In this document: piece by piece, positions 8,601 to 16,130 of the stretch | Layout of the letters: every line of letters begins with the position of its first letter | How positions within the stretch are numbered: position 1 is the stretch's first letter | NCBI RefSeq assembly: GCF_000024725.1 | Contig: NC_013960.1 | Span: 3,086,001 to 3,150,000 of the forward strand | Length of the DNA stretch: 64,000 nucleotides | Direction: 5' to 3' | From: Nitrosococcus halophilus Nc 4 | GTDB taxonomy: Bacteria > Pseudomonadota > Gammaproteobacteria > Nitrosococcales > Nitrosococcaceae | Translations under genes and position numbers: made by a program | The notes under the pieces: generated by a model | Seen by the model: only the letters and a program-made list of their open reading frames with translations | Told to the model about the DNA's origin: nothing | Databases searched by the model: none

Positions 8601-9511
8601 AATCATTGAGGGACAACCCGGAGTGTGCTCAACAGGAATTTGAGGTCCTGCTGGATAAGGCCGATCCTGGCATTAATCCCTCCCTGGCCTTTGACCCTGC
8701 GGAAGACATTGCCGCCCCTTATATTGCCACCGGGGTCCGTCCTCCAGTGGCGATCTTGAGAGAGCAAGGAGTGAATGGTCAGGTGGAGATGGCTGCGGTT
8801 TTTGAACGGGCTGGTTTTGCGGCCATGGATGTCCACATGAGCGATATTTTGGCGGGACGGGTGAGCTTGGCTGAGATCAAGGGCTTAGTGGCCTGCGGCG
8901 GGTTTTCCTATGGGGATGTCCTTGGAGCAGGGCGTGGCTGGGCGAGCACGGTGCTGATGAACCCCCGTGCCCGGGATGAGTTTACCGGCTTTTTTTCCCG
9001 TCAGGATAGTTTCGCCCTGGGGGTGTGTAATGGCTGCCAGATGCTCTCTCACTTGAGAGAGCTGATTCCTGGAACTCACCTATGGCCAAAGTTTTTGCGT
9101 AACCAATCAGAGCAGTTTGAAGCCCGCTTGGTGACGGTGGAAGTGCTCAACTCTCCTTCTTTGTTCTGGCAAGGAATGGCCGGTTCCCGTCTTCCTATCG
9201 CAGTGGCCCATGGGGAGGGGCAAGCTTATTTTGGGGAGACCGGTGCGGCTGAAGAAGCCTTTACTGCTGGCATTGCAGGGTTACGTTTTGTTGATAACTA
9301 CGGCCAACCTACTGAGCACTATCCTGCCAATCCCAATGGTTCGCCGGGAGGGATTACCGGCCTGACCAGCGAGGATGGGCGCTTCACCATCATGATGCCC
9401 CACCCCGAGCGGGTTTTCCTGAGCGTTCAGCATTCTTGGCACCCCTTAGATTGGGGGGAGGAAGGCCCCTGGTTGCGAATGTTCCGAAATGCTCGCCGGT
9501 GGGTAGATTAA
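5609..9511 (+). CDS. purL: Phosphoribosylformylglycinamidine synthase, single-chain
   Basis: At 1300 residues this is the long PurL of gammaproteobacteria. It converts FGAR, glutamine and ATP to FGAM in the fourth step of purine synthesis. The order is an N-terminal PurS-like domain, a linker, two AIR-synthase-type halves ('[15 protein letters not shown]', '[25 protein letters not shown]', later '[12 protein letters not shown]') and a C-terminal class I glutamine amidotransferase. The amidotransferase has nucleophile Cys in '[11 protein letters not shown]' and His/Glu in 'MMPHPERVF'. No frameshift or missing motif is seen. The gene is monocistronic, between divergent RDD and convergent Smr genes. 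Confidence 0.97.
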   Translation: MLQLRGQSALSSFRLKRLLTRLQGAVAEVVSVEADNFYFVDLSQSLAPEESRSLAHLLEADHLTSKETPEDNLLLVVPRPGTISPWSSKATDIAHLCGLKRIKRVERGVGYWIRKRNGGALSATERQGLAPCVYDRMTEKTLERLEEAEALFYHQEPAPLTTVDILGGGRVALDLANSQMGLALAEDEINYLVENFQALGRNPTDVELMMFAQANSEHCRHKIFNASWIIDGKAQDRSLFAMIRHTYESHPAGILSAYRDNAAVTAGPRVAHFMTGVGGDSGYGYWEEERHLLMKVETHNHPTAISPFPGAATGAGGEIRDEGATGRGGKPKAGLVGFSVSNLRIPGFEQPWEQDHGKPGRIASALEIMVEGPIGAAAFNNEFGRPNLCGYFRTYEARVPGPRGWELRGYHKPIMIAGGLGNIRPGQVKKTLLAPRTPLLVIGGPAMLIGLGGGAASSVASGESEEALDFASVQRGNPEMQRRCQEVIDRCLALGEGSPILSIHDVGAGGLSNALPELVHDSGCGGRFELRVIPSDEPGLSPMEIWSNEAQERYVLAVDPQGLSLFQALCERERCPWAVVGEATEEGQLIVGDGYFDNLPVDISMELLFGKPPKLLKEVQHRPFHKPDLDCKDITLPQAAERVLGLPAVASKNFLITIGDRSITGLVARDQMVGPWQVPVADCAVTLSGYRSYEGEAMAMGERPPLALIHPVASGRMAVGEAITNIASAPIQSLGEVKLSANWMAACGHPGEDAALFDTVKAVAMELCPRLGIAIPVGKDSLSMKTVWQEGDEEQVMTAPLSLIVSAFAPVLDVRRSLTPQLRTDVGETVLILIDLGKGKNRLGGTALAQVYQQLGHHPPDLDDPEALVRFFTAIQGLNGDGLLLAYHDRADGGLWVTLCEMAFAGHCGIQVDLDALGADPLAALFSEELGAVIQVRRQDQEQVLACFQGAGLGRYCHVLGGLDCQDQIRVSFQDQELLAESRTYYQRLWSETSYRLQSLRDNPECAQQEFEVLLDKADPGINPSLAFDPAEDIAAPYIATGVRPPVAILREQGVNGQVEMAAVFERAGFAAMDVHMSDILAGRVSLAEIKGLVACGGFSYGDVLGAGRGWASTVLMNPRARDEFTGFFSRQDSFALGVCNGCQMLSHLRELIPGTHLWPKFLRNQSEQFEARLVTVEVLNSPSLFWQGMAGSRLPIAVAHGEGQAYFGETGAAEEAFTAGIAGLRFVDNYGQPTEHYPANPNGSPGGITGLTSEDGRFTIMMPHPERVFLSVQHSWHPLDWGEEGPWLRMFRNARRWVD

Positions 9512-9519
9512 AAAGGGGG

Positions 9520-10068
9520 TTATCGGCGCCGTTTGAGGAGAACATAAATCGCCCCTGTGCCCCCATCAGTAGATCGGGCTGAGCAAAAGGCCAGCACTTC
9601 GTCCTTTTGTTGCAGCCAGGCGTTCACTTTCCCCTTAAGAATAGGTTCCTTTTGGTAGGAGCCCCGCCCTTTGCCGTGAATGATGCGGAGGCTACGAATG
9701 TCGTTTCTCTCGCACTCTCTTAGGAAACTAGCGAGGGCCTGGCGGGCCATGGGAACATTCATGCCATGGAGGTCAAGTTCGGCGCCAATACTATACTTTC
9801 CCTGCCGTAATTGGCGGAGCAGCCGCTTTGGCACCCCGGGTCGAAGGTAGAGTAATTCCTCGCCGGTTTCCAATTCAGCCGCCTCAAAGGTCTCGGACAT
9901 CATGTCCCGAATCACGAGGGCTTCGTCCCGCTCCCGCTGTTGGGGTATGGGGGGGAGGCGATGCTGAAAGGGCATCACCTTATCCTGATTTAACGGCAAG
10001 ACATCTTTCACCGCCTCTCGGAAAAGTTCTCTATCGTGAATGGAAATCGATTTTTTTTTACGGCTCAT
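9520..10068 (-). CDS. Smr domain protein (SmrA/YdaL-like)
   Basis: A 182-residue protein with a basic N-terminus (MSRKKKS) and a C-terminal Smr domain from about residue 95. The domain shows 'AELDLHGMNVPMARQAL' and 'RIIHGKGRGSYQKEPILKGKVNAWL', the two signature motifs. Smr domains nick DNA or cleave RNA; the enterobacterial SmrB relative acts on collided ribosomes, but stand-alone SmrA/YdaL types are less clear. The gene converges on purL with an 8-bp gap. Confidence 0.88.
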   Translation of the reverse strand: MSRKKKSISIHDRELFREAVKDVLPLNQDKVMPFQHRLPPIPQQRERDEALVIRDMMSETFEAAELETGEELLYLRPGVPKRLLRQLRQGKYSIGAELDLHGMNVPMARQALASFLRECERNDIRSLRIIHGKGRGSYQKEPILKGKVNAWLQQKDEVLAFCSARSTDGGTGAIYVLLKRRR

Positions 10069-10240
10069 GAATGAATGCCCAAGTTCTGAATAGGGCCATT
10101 TTAACGAACCCTACACTGGTTTGTGCTTGCAGGCCCAGCGGTAGCCCTGTACCATGCGCCGACGGCAGAAAACTTATCTATTTCGCCCTCTTAATAAATC
10201 ACATGCCGTCAAATTCGAGTACAAATTCGGGGAGGAGTTA

Positions 10241-12247
10241 ATGTCGGTTGCATATCTAATTCCGCCTTTACTGGGTGGGTTGGGACTTTATGCCGCTTAT
10301 CGCTTGTATGGGATGATCATGGAACGGCCTGCTGGTGAAGGGCGGGTTACCGAAATTGCCGAGCAAATCCAGCTTGGCGCCATGGTGTTCCTGAAGCGTG
10401 AGTATATGACCCTCGGGATTTTTTCCGCGGTGGTCTTAGTGCTGCTTTATATTTACTTAGGGGTAGGCACAGCTTTTGCCTTTCTGATCGGCGCACTGAG
10501 CTCATCGGTGGCGGGTTATGCGGGGATGTACGCGGCGACGCGGGCTAATGTCCGTACCACCGTGGCGGCTAACAAGGAGGGGGCCGCTGCTGCTTTGACG
10601 GTCGCCTTCTTTGGCGGTTCCGTCATGGGGCTTACGGTGGCTTCCATGGGGCTTCTGGGCCTTGGTATTCTCTATCTGTTCTTCGGGGGCGATCCGGAGA
10701 CTGCCCATGCCATTCACGGGTTTGGTGTAGGGGCTTCCTCGGTCGCTTTATTCTCCCGCGTGGGCGGGGGTATCTATACCAAGAGCGCCGATGTGGGGGC
10801 TGATTTGGTAGGTAAAGTCGAGGCGGGAATTCCCGAAGACGATCCTCGCAACCCTGGCGTGATTGCGGACAACGTGGGCGATAATGTGGGGGACGTGGCC
10901 GGTATGGGTTCCGATATTTTCGAATCCTACTGCGGCGCCATGATTGCCACCATCGCCATTGCCGCGACTTTGACTTTGGTCGAAATTGAGTCATTGGGGG
11001 GAGATCAAGGGGGGCTGATGTTTTTACCCCTAGCTCTGTCCTCGGTCGGGTTGCTTTGCTCCATTGGGGGGATTGCTCTGGTCCGGCGTTTCTCTGATAA
11101 ATCTCCGGATGTGGCTTTACGCCTAGGAACCATTGGGGCTTCGGTTTTGTTTATCCTCGTTGCTTATTTGGTGATTCTCATCGTGGGGGTGGATACTCAA
11201 GTATGGGGCGCCGTCATCACCGGGGCCGTGGGCGGAATCATTATTGGATTGATTACCGAATATTACACCGGGGGAGCCCCCATCCGTAAAATTGCTGATT
11301 CTGGTGAGACTGGCGCTGCTACGGTAATGATCTCGGGCCTGTCCGTCGGTATGCAGTCGGTTGTCGTGCCATTGCTGACCATTGCGGCAATTATCTTTTT
11401 TGCCAGTGAGATTGCCGGGCTCTATGGCGTGGGAATTGCCGCGGTAGGTATGCTGGCTACGGTGGGGATCACTATGGCGATTGATGCCTACGGACCGGTC
11501 GCCGATAATGCTGGCGGTATTGCAGAAATGGCGGAACTAGGACCGGATACCCGAAAAATTACCGACTCCCTGGATGAGCTGGGGAATACCACCGCAGCTA
11601 TTGGAAAGGGCTTTGCCATTGGCGCGGCGGCACTGGCGGCCTTAACCATTATCACCGCCTATGTTCAAACCGTGGGCCATAATAACCCAGAATTTCTGCT
11701 CAATCTTAACAGCCCCCAGGTATTGATAGGGTTGCTGATTGGGGGGGTTATTCCCTTTCTTATTGGCTCCATTACCATGACTGCGGTAGGCGATGCGGCC
11801 TTTGATATGATCAAAGAAATCCGGCGCCAATTTAAGGAGATACCGGGGCTATTGGAAGGCACCGGAAAACCGGATACGGCCCGCTGTGTGGATATTGCCA
11901 CCACGGCGGCTTTGAGGCGGATGATCATTCCTGGCGTGATTGCAGTGTTTGCCCCCGTTGTTGTGGGCTTTGGACTGGGGCCAGAGTCCTTAGGGGGGAT
12001 GCTAGGCGGGGCCCTTTTAGGCTGCGTGCTCTTGGCTTTGACGATGGCTAATGCCGGAGGGGCCTGGGACAACGCCAAAAAGTACGTGGAGAAAGGAAAT
12101 CTAGGCGGTAAAGGCTCCGATGTTCATAAAGCCTGTGTCGTGGGGGATACTGTAGGAGATCCCTTCAAGGATACCTCAGGACCTTCTATGAACATTCTCA
12201 TCAATGTGATGGCTATTGTGAGTTTGACCATCGCGCCCTTGCTGTAA
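10241..12247 (+). CDS. hppA: Membrane-bound pyrophosphatase, K+-dependent type
   Basis: A 668-residue polytopic protein (about 16 helices) that couples pyrophosphate hydrolysis to H+ or Na+ pumping. Substrate motifs are '[18 protein letters not shown]' near residue 185 and '[16 protein letters not shown]', with a matching '[16 protein letters not shown]' near the C-terminus. Around residue 449 the sequence is '[10 protein letters not shown]'. Ala there (Lys in the K+-independent family) marks the K+-dependent class, so Na+ pumping cannot be excluded. The start at 10241 is chosen for its Shine-Dalgarno (GGAGGAG) and usual length; an open frame extends to 10154 without support. Confidence 0.94.
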   Translation: MSVAYLIPPLLGGLGLYAAYRLYGMIMERPAGEGRVTEIAEQIQLGAMVFLKREYMTLGIFSAVVLVLLYIYLGVGTAFAFLIGALSSSVAGYAGMYAATRANVRTTVAANKEGAAAALTVAFFGGSVMGLTVASMGLLGLGILYLFFGGDPETAHAIHGFGVGASSVALFSRVGGGIYTKSADVGADLVGKVEAGIPEDDPRNPGVIADNVGDNVGDVAGMGSDIFESYCGAMIATIAIAATLTLVEIESLGGDQGGLMFLPLALSSVGLLCSIGGIALVRRFSDKSPDVALRLGTIGASVLFILVAYLVILIVGVDTQVWGAVITGAVGGIIIGLITEYYTGGAPIRKIADSGETGAATVMISGLSVGMQSVVVPLLTIAAIIFFASEIAGLYGVGIAAVGMLATVGITMAIDAYGPVADNAGGIAEMAELGPDTRKITDSLDELGNTTAAIGKGFAIGAAALAALTIITAYVQTVGHNNPEFLLNLNSPQVLIGLLIGGVIPFLIGSITMTAVGDAAFDMIKEIRRQFKEIPGLLEGTGKPDTARCVDIATTAALRRMIIPGVIAVFAPVVVGFGLGPESLGGMLGGALLGCVLLALTMANAGGAWDNAKKYVEKGNLGGKGSDVHKACVVGDTVGDPFKDTSGPSMNILINVMAIVSLTIAPLL

Positions 12248-12252
12248 GAGAT

Positions 12253-12287
12253 CGGGCCTTTCCTTATATTTTTTAAGGAAAGGCCCG
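12253..12287. terminator. Strong stem-loop after hppA
   Basis: CGGGCCTTTCCTTA and its complement form a 14-bp perfect stem around a short AT loop, beginning 6 bp after the hppA stop. The position suits a transcription terminator. No T-run follows on the plus strand, so it may be a weak or Rho-assisted terminator or an mRNA-stabilising hairpin. Confidence 0.6.
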
Positions 12288-12376
12288 AAGTCATCGTGGT
12301 TTAGAGGTAAGTCCTAAGATATCCCGATTGTTGTGGGGGTGAATATCACCGTGACAGCAAGAGGAAAATTTCTTTA

Positions 12377-12400
12377 TACTAAGCCCGAACTGGCTTAGTA
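12377..12400. repeat. Perfect 9-bp palindrome upstream of the tRNA
   Basis: TACTAAGCC and its exact complement flank a 6-nt loop 24 bp before the tRNA start, within the likely promoter region. It could be an operator, a processing hairpin or chance. No function is assigned. Confidence 0.35.
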
Positions 12401-12423
12401 CCCTATTCGGTTTAGAGTATTTT

Positions 12424-12499
12424 GCCGGATTAGCTCAGTTGGTAGAGCAGCGCATTCGTAATGCGAAGGTCGTAGGTTCGAATCCTATATCCGGCACCA
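12424..12499 (+). tRNA. tRNA-Thr (anticodon CGT)
   Basis: The 76-nt sequence folds into a standard cloverleaf. The acceptor GCCGGAT pairs with ATCCGGC, and the D-arm is GCTC...GAGC. The anticodon stem GCGCA/TGCGA carries loop TTCGTAA, giving anticodon CGT (reads ACG). The T-arm is GTAGG-TTCGAAT-CCTAT, and the 3' ACCA is encoded. It is almost identical in its core to the E. coli tRNA-Thr(CGT). Accessory DNA begins directly after it, as is common when a tRNA 3' end serves as an integration site, but I found no second copy of the tRNA 3' end in the window. Confidence 0.97.
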
Positions 12500-12617
12500 T
12501 TTAAATATTTTATAAACAGATACTTAAAGCTGTATTTTCCTGGGGGCTTGGTGTTGTTGTTTATTCCTTATGCAAGTGGCAAGATGCAACTTGAGCCCTA
12601 GGTGCATGAGCCGAGTA

Positions 12618-12935
12618 TTACCGCTTACGGCATAGTAAGTGAATTGAAACCTGAAGGTTTTGTGGGCGATCGATGTATTCGATACCTGGCGGCATTTTGC
12701 CACGAAGGGCGGGCTTGGATATGGGGAGTTGGATATTTTGGTAATCCAGATCACCCCCTTCTGTCTTCTGATGCGGGAACGAATCGAAGCGGATTATTCG
12801 CTCGGGTATGACCACGGGTTTGCTCGGATATCTAACCCACTTTGGAACGAGCCAAAGCTTCCCTTCGTAGACTATTCCATCGCAGATCACTACCAGGCCA
12901 TCACTTAATATCACTGAACACTTGCATATATCCAC
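12618..12935 (-). CDS. Hypothetical protein, unrecognised
   Basis: A 105-residue frame (MDICKCSVILSDG...) has a plausible amino-acid mix, including 'VVICDGIVYEGKLWLVPKWV' and 'VVIPERIIRFDSF'. I do not recognise a family. It lies 118 bp downstream of the tRNA in opposite orientation, with no ribosome binding site strong enough to settle the start. It may be a decayed gene of the element that inserted next to the tRNA. Confidence 0.3.
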   Translation of the reverse strand: MDICKCSVILSDGLVVICDGIVYEGKLWLVPKWVRYPSKPVVIPERIIRFDSFPHQKTEGGDLDYQNIQLPISKPALRGKMPPGIEYIDRPQNLQVSIHLLCRKR

Positions 12936-13570
12936 TTCTTATATTCCCAACGGCCAGGAGCTAAGCGGGCACCCTAGGCGGAGGATCAGGCAATCAGAAT
13001 GAGCGTACCGCCAGCACAAGGCACAATCACGACGCAGTGTCCGCGAGACGTCGCGACGAGAGAGAAGCGCCTTAATATGGGGACGCCATGAGGTGGACGC
13101 CTAGCTTAAACGCTACCTTATTAAAAATTTGCAAAGATTATAGCCTATAGGCACCATCCGCCTGCAACCAGCGTTGGGATATAGCGGCACGGGTATCCTT
13201 GGCCCCCCACCACAAGATGAAGCAATGAACGGAAGAAGTCGTTAAGGACGTGATAAAGGGCAATATAGCGTCGAGCGATCAACCAAAATGTGAACGAGTT
13301 CTCAAAAAAAGGGGGCTCTCAGCGTTTACCACCTTCTACAATTAAAAAAGCGTTTCCCTTTTGAGGGCCGTCGATTTTCCTCCTACCCGCGCATTTGCGC
13401 CGGCGGCCCTCACCTTTCTTCAAAAACAAGAGCTATTTCGCCCCTAGTAAAAATATATGGGTAGCCTATCGGCAACCCATCACCAGCCTTAACAAGGCGA
13501 TTGGTATCCTCCTACTTGCAACCCGCTTGGGGTTTAGCGGGGCGGGTGTACTCTGGACCCTGTACACGCT
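12936..13570. other. Gene-free accessory interval
   Basis: About 630 bp with no recognisable protein frame, tRNA or clear mobile-element end. Short open frames here (for example 13395-13643 on the plus strand) look random. The segment ends in a 41-bp repeat copy and is probably decayed island DNA. Confidence 0.5.
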
Positions 13571-13611
13571 ATGGGATATCGAAAAGACAGTTCTATCGGA
13601 TTTTGGGGTAG
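13571..13611 (+). repeat. 41-bp direct repeat, left copy flanking brnTA
   Basis: The stretch beginning ATGGGATATC and ending TTTTGGGGTAG recurs at 14350-14390 with 39 of 41 bases identical. The two copies lie directly outside the BrnA and BrnT genes, about 780 bp apart. This suggests that the toxin-antitoxin module arrived between, or could be lost by, recombination of these repeats. Confidence 0.8.
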
Positions 13612-13631
13612 GGGCCGCTGCCTCTGGCGGA

Positions 13632-13970
13632 TTAGGGGGCTGAAGAATGTGTTTCCAGCCAATCTCTCAAGGCTGCATTGAGGCGGGTTTGCCAGCCCGG
13701 GCCAGTCGCGCGGAAAGCAGCGAGTACGTCACGATCGATGCGTAACGATACCTGCTCCTTGGTGCTCGATCCGGCGGGTCGTCCAGCCCGGCGCTTAGCG
13801 ATCGCCTCGCGTATTGCCCCCGTACCCTCTGGGGAATCCTCATCTTCCTCGGGTTCGATTCCCGCCTCAATACGCTCTCGGACAGTCTTCCAGTCCGATT
13901 GGCTTTCGCCGCGTTCGCGTGCTGCACGCATTTCCTCAACTGTCATCGTAGTCGTTTTCGAGCCAGTCAT
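13632..13970 (-). CDS. brnA: BrnA-type antitoxin
   Basis: A protein of 112 residues (104 if it starts at the ATG at 13946). The C-terminal ribbon-helix-helix shows 'EQVSLRIDRDVLAAFRATGPGWQTRLNAALRDWL', the BrnA signature. BrnA neutralises the RNase BrnT and the complex represses its own promoter. It follows brnT on the same strand and overlaps its 3' end, by 35 bp with the long start or 11 bp with the inner one; the inner start (MTVEEMRAAR) looks more natural. Confidence 0.85.
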   Translation of the reverse strand: MTGSKTTTMTVEEMRAARERGESQSDWKTVRERIEAGIEPEEDEDSPEGTGAIREAIAKRRAGRPAGSSTKEQVSLRIDRDVLAAFRATGPGWQTRLNAALRDWLETHSSAP

Positions 13971-14232
13971 AGTAAGCCTCTTTTTCTCTACGTTTAGCCG
14001 GGCGGAAGCTGATGATGCGCGTTGTCTCGCCCGGCAAATACGCCACGGTCAATACCATCAGAATGTCGAACACATAGGCGAACGCTTGCTTACGCCTCTC
14101 CCCATTGCGTTCGGTGTCGATCTCCAGACGGTAGGGGTGCTCGAGCACGAGATCGGCATCAATGAAATCAAGGCCATGCTTCTCCAAATTAGCCTGCCGC
14201 TTGACTTCATCCCAGGTATATTTCGTGCTCAT
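13936..14232 (-). CDS. brnT: BrnT-type RNase toxin
   Basis: A 98-residue protein with the BrnT family plan: 'WDEVKRQANLEKHGLDFIDADLVLE' near the start, 'RRKQAFAYVFDILMVLTVAYL' in the middle, and 'RIISFRPAKRREKEAYYDWLEN' at the end. BrnT toxins are RelE-like ribonucleases that stop translation. No defect is visible. The order toxin then antitoxin is standard for this family. A palindromic TGTATATACA lies just upstream (14241-14250). Confidence 0.87.
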   Translation of the reverse strand: MSTKYTWDEVKRQANLEKHGLDFIDADLVLEHPYRLEIDTERNGERRKQAFAYVFDILMVLTVAYLPGETTRIISFRPAKRREKEAYYDWLENDYDDS

Positions 14233-14240
14233 AGAATAAT

Positions 14241-14250
14241 TGTATATACA
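14241..14250. promoter_or_regulatory. Candidate operator of the brnTA promoter
   Basis: A perfect 10-bp palindrome, TGTATATACA, lies 8 bp upstream of the brnT start in AT-rich DNA that would hold its promoter. BrnA ribbon-helix-helix dimers bind palindromes at this position in studied systems, so autorepression is the natural reading. Confidence 0.45.
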
Positions 14251-14277
14251 TTAATTAGGGCCATAAAGGTGCTATAC

Positions 14278-14349
14278 GTGCCCAAATTGGACCGGCAACG
14301 GCGCAATGCCGCCATTCGGGAGCAGTTCAATGGTCGCAATGCCGCCGGC
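14278..14349 (+). pseudogene. Remnant of a Mor-type phage transcription activator
   Basis: The frame reads PKLDRQRRNAAIREQFNGRN, closely resembling the start of the C-terminal helix-turn-helix of the Mu Mor/C family (typically followed by ELARRYGLSE). The similarity stops at 'AAGMGY', exactly where the 41-bp repeat begins at 14350. No start or rest of the gene is present. It is a fragment, and identification is by a short motif only. Confidence 0.4.
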
Positions 14350-14390
14350 ATGGGATATCAAAAAGGCAGTTCTATCGGATTTTGGGGTAG
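14350..14390 (+). repeat. 41-bp direct repeat, right copy flanking brnTA
   Basis: This is the second copy of the repeat at 13571-13611, with two mismatches. It truncates the Mor-like remnant on its left side, so the junction looks like a recombination or insertion endpoint. Confidence 0.8.
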
Positions 14391-14493
14391 AGTGGGGTAT
14401 GGCCGCAAATCCAACTGGAGGGACTCCACGCCCACCGGGAGGGGAATTACCTTTATACTAGTCATTGGTGACTTAATGTTAAGGAGAGCAGAT

Positions 14494-14943
14494 ATGGCAC
14501 ACCAAGAGCTTTCCCCTGAGCAGGACTTCCATGCCTGGGCATTGAACGCTGCCCAACGGGCTAGAGCTGGTCTATTAACCCCGCAGGAGCTGGAGCAAGT
14601 GGCTGAGGAACTGGAGGATATGGCAAAAAGCGAAAGGAGGGAGCTTAAAAATAGATTAGCTATATTGCTGGCTCATCTGCTCAAATGGCAATACCAACCT
14701 AAGGAGCGAAGCTACAGTTGGGAAGGGACAATCAACGGGCAACGAAGCGACCTTCAAGAATTACTGGAAGAAAACCCCAGCCTTAAGCCCGATCTTCCTG
14801 ACTACCTAGAAAAAGCCTACAAAAGAGGCATACAGAAAGCCGTGGAAGAAACCAATATGAGCAAAAAAGCCTTTCCGAGCACCTTCAAGGAAACCGGTTG
14901 GACCTTGGAGCAAGTGTTAGCTGAGGACTGTTTTCCAGATTGA
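14494..14943 (+). CDS. DUF29 family protein
   Basis: A 149-residue protein of the DUF29 family: 'DFHAWALNAAQRARAGLLTPQELEQVAEELEDMAKSERREL' followed by 'NRLAILLAHLLKWQYQPKER' and, at the end, 'AFPSTFKETGWTLEQVLAEDCFPD'. The function of DUF29 is unknown; it is frequent in multiple copies in cyanobacteria and Chromatiales. The ATG at 14494 follows AAGGAG with proper spacing; the longer open frame upstream runs through the Mor remnant and is not used. A second, diverged DUF29 gene lies at 20961. Confidence 0.88.
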   Translation: MAHQELSPEQDFHAWALNAAQRARAGLLTPQELEQVAEELEDMAKSERRELKNRLAILLAHLLKWQYQPKERSYSWEGTINGQRSDLQELLEENPSLKPDLPDYLEKAYKRGIQKAVEETNMSKKAFPSTFKETGWTLEQVLAEDCFPD

Positions 14944-14984
14944 AGGCAAGAGCTTGATTTTTTGGATACTTCGGTAGGTGTGTG

Positions 14985-15377
14985 ATGACGGTCATCGTCC
15001 AGGAAGTGTACACCGCTTTCAAGGAAGCGGGGGTCAGCGAGGAAAGCGCTCGAAGCGCCGCGGAGGCGCTCACCGGCTATGGCGACAGGTTCCATGATGT
15101 GGAGCGGGAAATGGACCGTCGCTTCAATGAGGTGGGTCAGCGTTTCAACGAGATGGAGCGGGAAATGGATCGCCGATTCAACCAAGTGGATCAGCGCTTC
15201 CATGAAGTCGATCAGCGGTTTAACGCGATAGAGCGGGAGATGGATCGCCGCTTTAATGACACCGACAAGCAAATCATGGAGGTCAAGGGTACGCAACGGC
15301 TGCTCCAATGGATGCTCGGCTTTAACCTGGCGTTGTCGGTCGCCGTGCTGTTTTTGCTGCTAAGGGCGGGGATTTAA
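14985..15377 (+). CDS. Coiled-coil protein with C-terminal membrane anchor
   Basis: About 130 residues. The N-terminus is a short alpha-helical segment, then residues 35-100 carry repeating heptad-like units of the form 'RFNEVxQRFNEMEREMDR' four to five times. One membrane helix follows near the C-terminus (LLQWMLGFNLALSVAVLFLLL). It resembles DUF1640-like coiled-coil membrane proteins common beside transposon and island genes, with no established function. A GTG at 14982 is an alternative start. Confidence 0.7.
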   Translation: MTVIVQEVYTAFKEAGVSEESARSAAEALTGYGDRFHDVEREMDRRFNEVGQRFNEMEREMDRRFNQVDQRFHEVDQRFNAIEREMDRRFNDTDKQIMEVKGTQRLLQWMLGFNLALSVAVLFLLLRAGI

Positions 15378-15427
15378 TTATTGGGAAAATATGGCAAGGA
15401 TTCTCAAATACCGGCTTGGTGAACAAG

Positions 15428-15640
15428 ATGTCGATTAAATACGAAATGATTATCTACTGGAGCAATGAAGATAACGCCTTCATTGTGGAAGTGCCAGAGC
15501 TGCCCGGTTGTATGGCCGATGGCTCCACTTACCAAGAAGCCGTTGCCAATGCTGAAACGGTCATCCAGGAGTGGATCGAAACGGCTCAAGCGTTAGGCCG
15601 CGCTATTCCTGAGCCGAAGGGAAGGCTGATGTATGCTTAA
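15428..15640 (+). CDS. HicB-like antitoxin, solitary
   Basis: A 70-residue HicB-fold protein: 'YEMIIYWSNEDNAFIVEVPELPGCMADGSTYQEAVANAETVIQEWIE'. HicB antitoxins normally follow a hicA gene for an mRNA interferase, but no HicA is found on either side. The short frame directly upstream (15391-15438, MARILKYRLGEQ...) is not HicA. It has no recognisable DNA-binding tail. It may be an orphan antitoxin, or a HicB-related protein with another role. Confidence 0.8.
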   Translation: MSIKYEMIIYWSNEDNAFIVEVPELPGCMADGSTYQEAVANAETVIQEWIETAQALGRAIPEPKGRLMYA

Positions 15641-15783
15641 TTCGGCGCTGTGGTTTCGCGTCTTTTCCAGTTGACAACCCCCTCCCTTTCCGATACTAAA
15701 TCTGTACATCCTGGACCCTGCATAGGTAAAGGGCCTAGCCTTGTTCAGAGTTTCTCTGGGAGCTTGATGTTTAGATAGCAATA

Positions 15784-15962
15784 GACAAGATCTGACCCCT
15801 TTGTTCGATGCGATGGATGACCCCTTTGTTCGATGGATGACCCCTTTGTTCGATGGATGACCCCTTTGTTCGACAACACAAGATCTGACCCCTTTGTTGT
15901 TTCGGCTGACCCCTTTGTTTCGGCACAAGATCCAAGATCTGACCCCTTTGTTTCGGCATCTT
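15784..15962. repeat. Array of seven short repeats (GACCCCTTTGTT)
   Basis: The 12-mer GACCCCTTTGTT occurs at 15794, 15819, 15839, 15859, 15887, 15908 and 15941. Three consecutive copies have an exact 20-bp period (with CGATGGAT between); others are joined by AGATCT, CGGCT or CGGCACAAGATC. On the complementary strand the unit reads AACAAAGGGGTCAGATCTTG, which recalls conserved sequence flanking REP-associated IS200-like elements in other proteobacteria. It is not a CRISPR, because the spacers are too short and repetitive. Confidence 0.75.
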
Positions 15963-16061
15963 GATATGCCTGATTTTCCCTAATGAAACAAAAATAGCGG
16001 CTCTAAATCCATTTAATTTAGGGAACAATTCTAACTCTCTCCCGATTGAATTCGTCATTCG

Positions 16062-16130
16062 CTAGCGACCATGGCATTTCTTGTACTTCACACCACTTCC
16101 ACACGGGCAAGGTTCATTACGACCGATTTT
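16062..16130 (-). other. Out-of-frame SEC-C motif at the end of the 16117-18306 gene
   Basis: Read in the +1 frame relative to the gene, the DNA encodes [18 protein letters not shown] followed by CHGR and a stop. This is a textbook SEC-C zinc motif, which is normally the C-terminal tail of such proteins. The upstream frame ends a few codons earlier at 16117. A single extra base (or two missing) just upstream of 16130 has cut the motif off, unless ribosomes shift frame there. Confidence 0.75.

Noticed and set aside
12424-12499. Island attachment repeat (second copy of the tRNA 3' end)
   Set aside because: Reading downstream I did not find a repeat of the last 20 or so bases of the tRNA within the window, so no att site is claimed.
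13395-13643. 82-codon frame before brnA
   Set aside because: Runs through one copy of the 41-bp repeat and ends in low-complexity Gly/Ala; no protein-like domain.
15391-15438. HicA partner of the solitary HicB-like gene
   Set aside because: The frame is 15 codons long and lacks the HicA fold motifs.
15784-15962. CRISPR array
   Set aside because: The repeated units are 12 bp with spacers of 8-21 bp that are themselves repetitive, and no cas genes are present.
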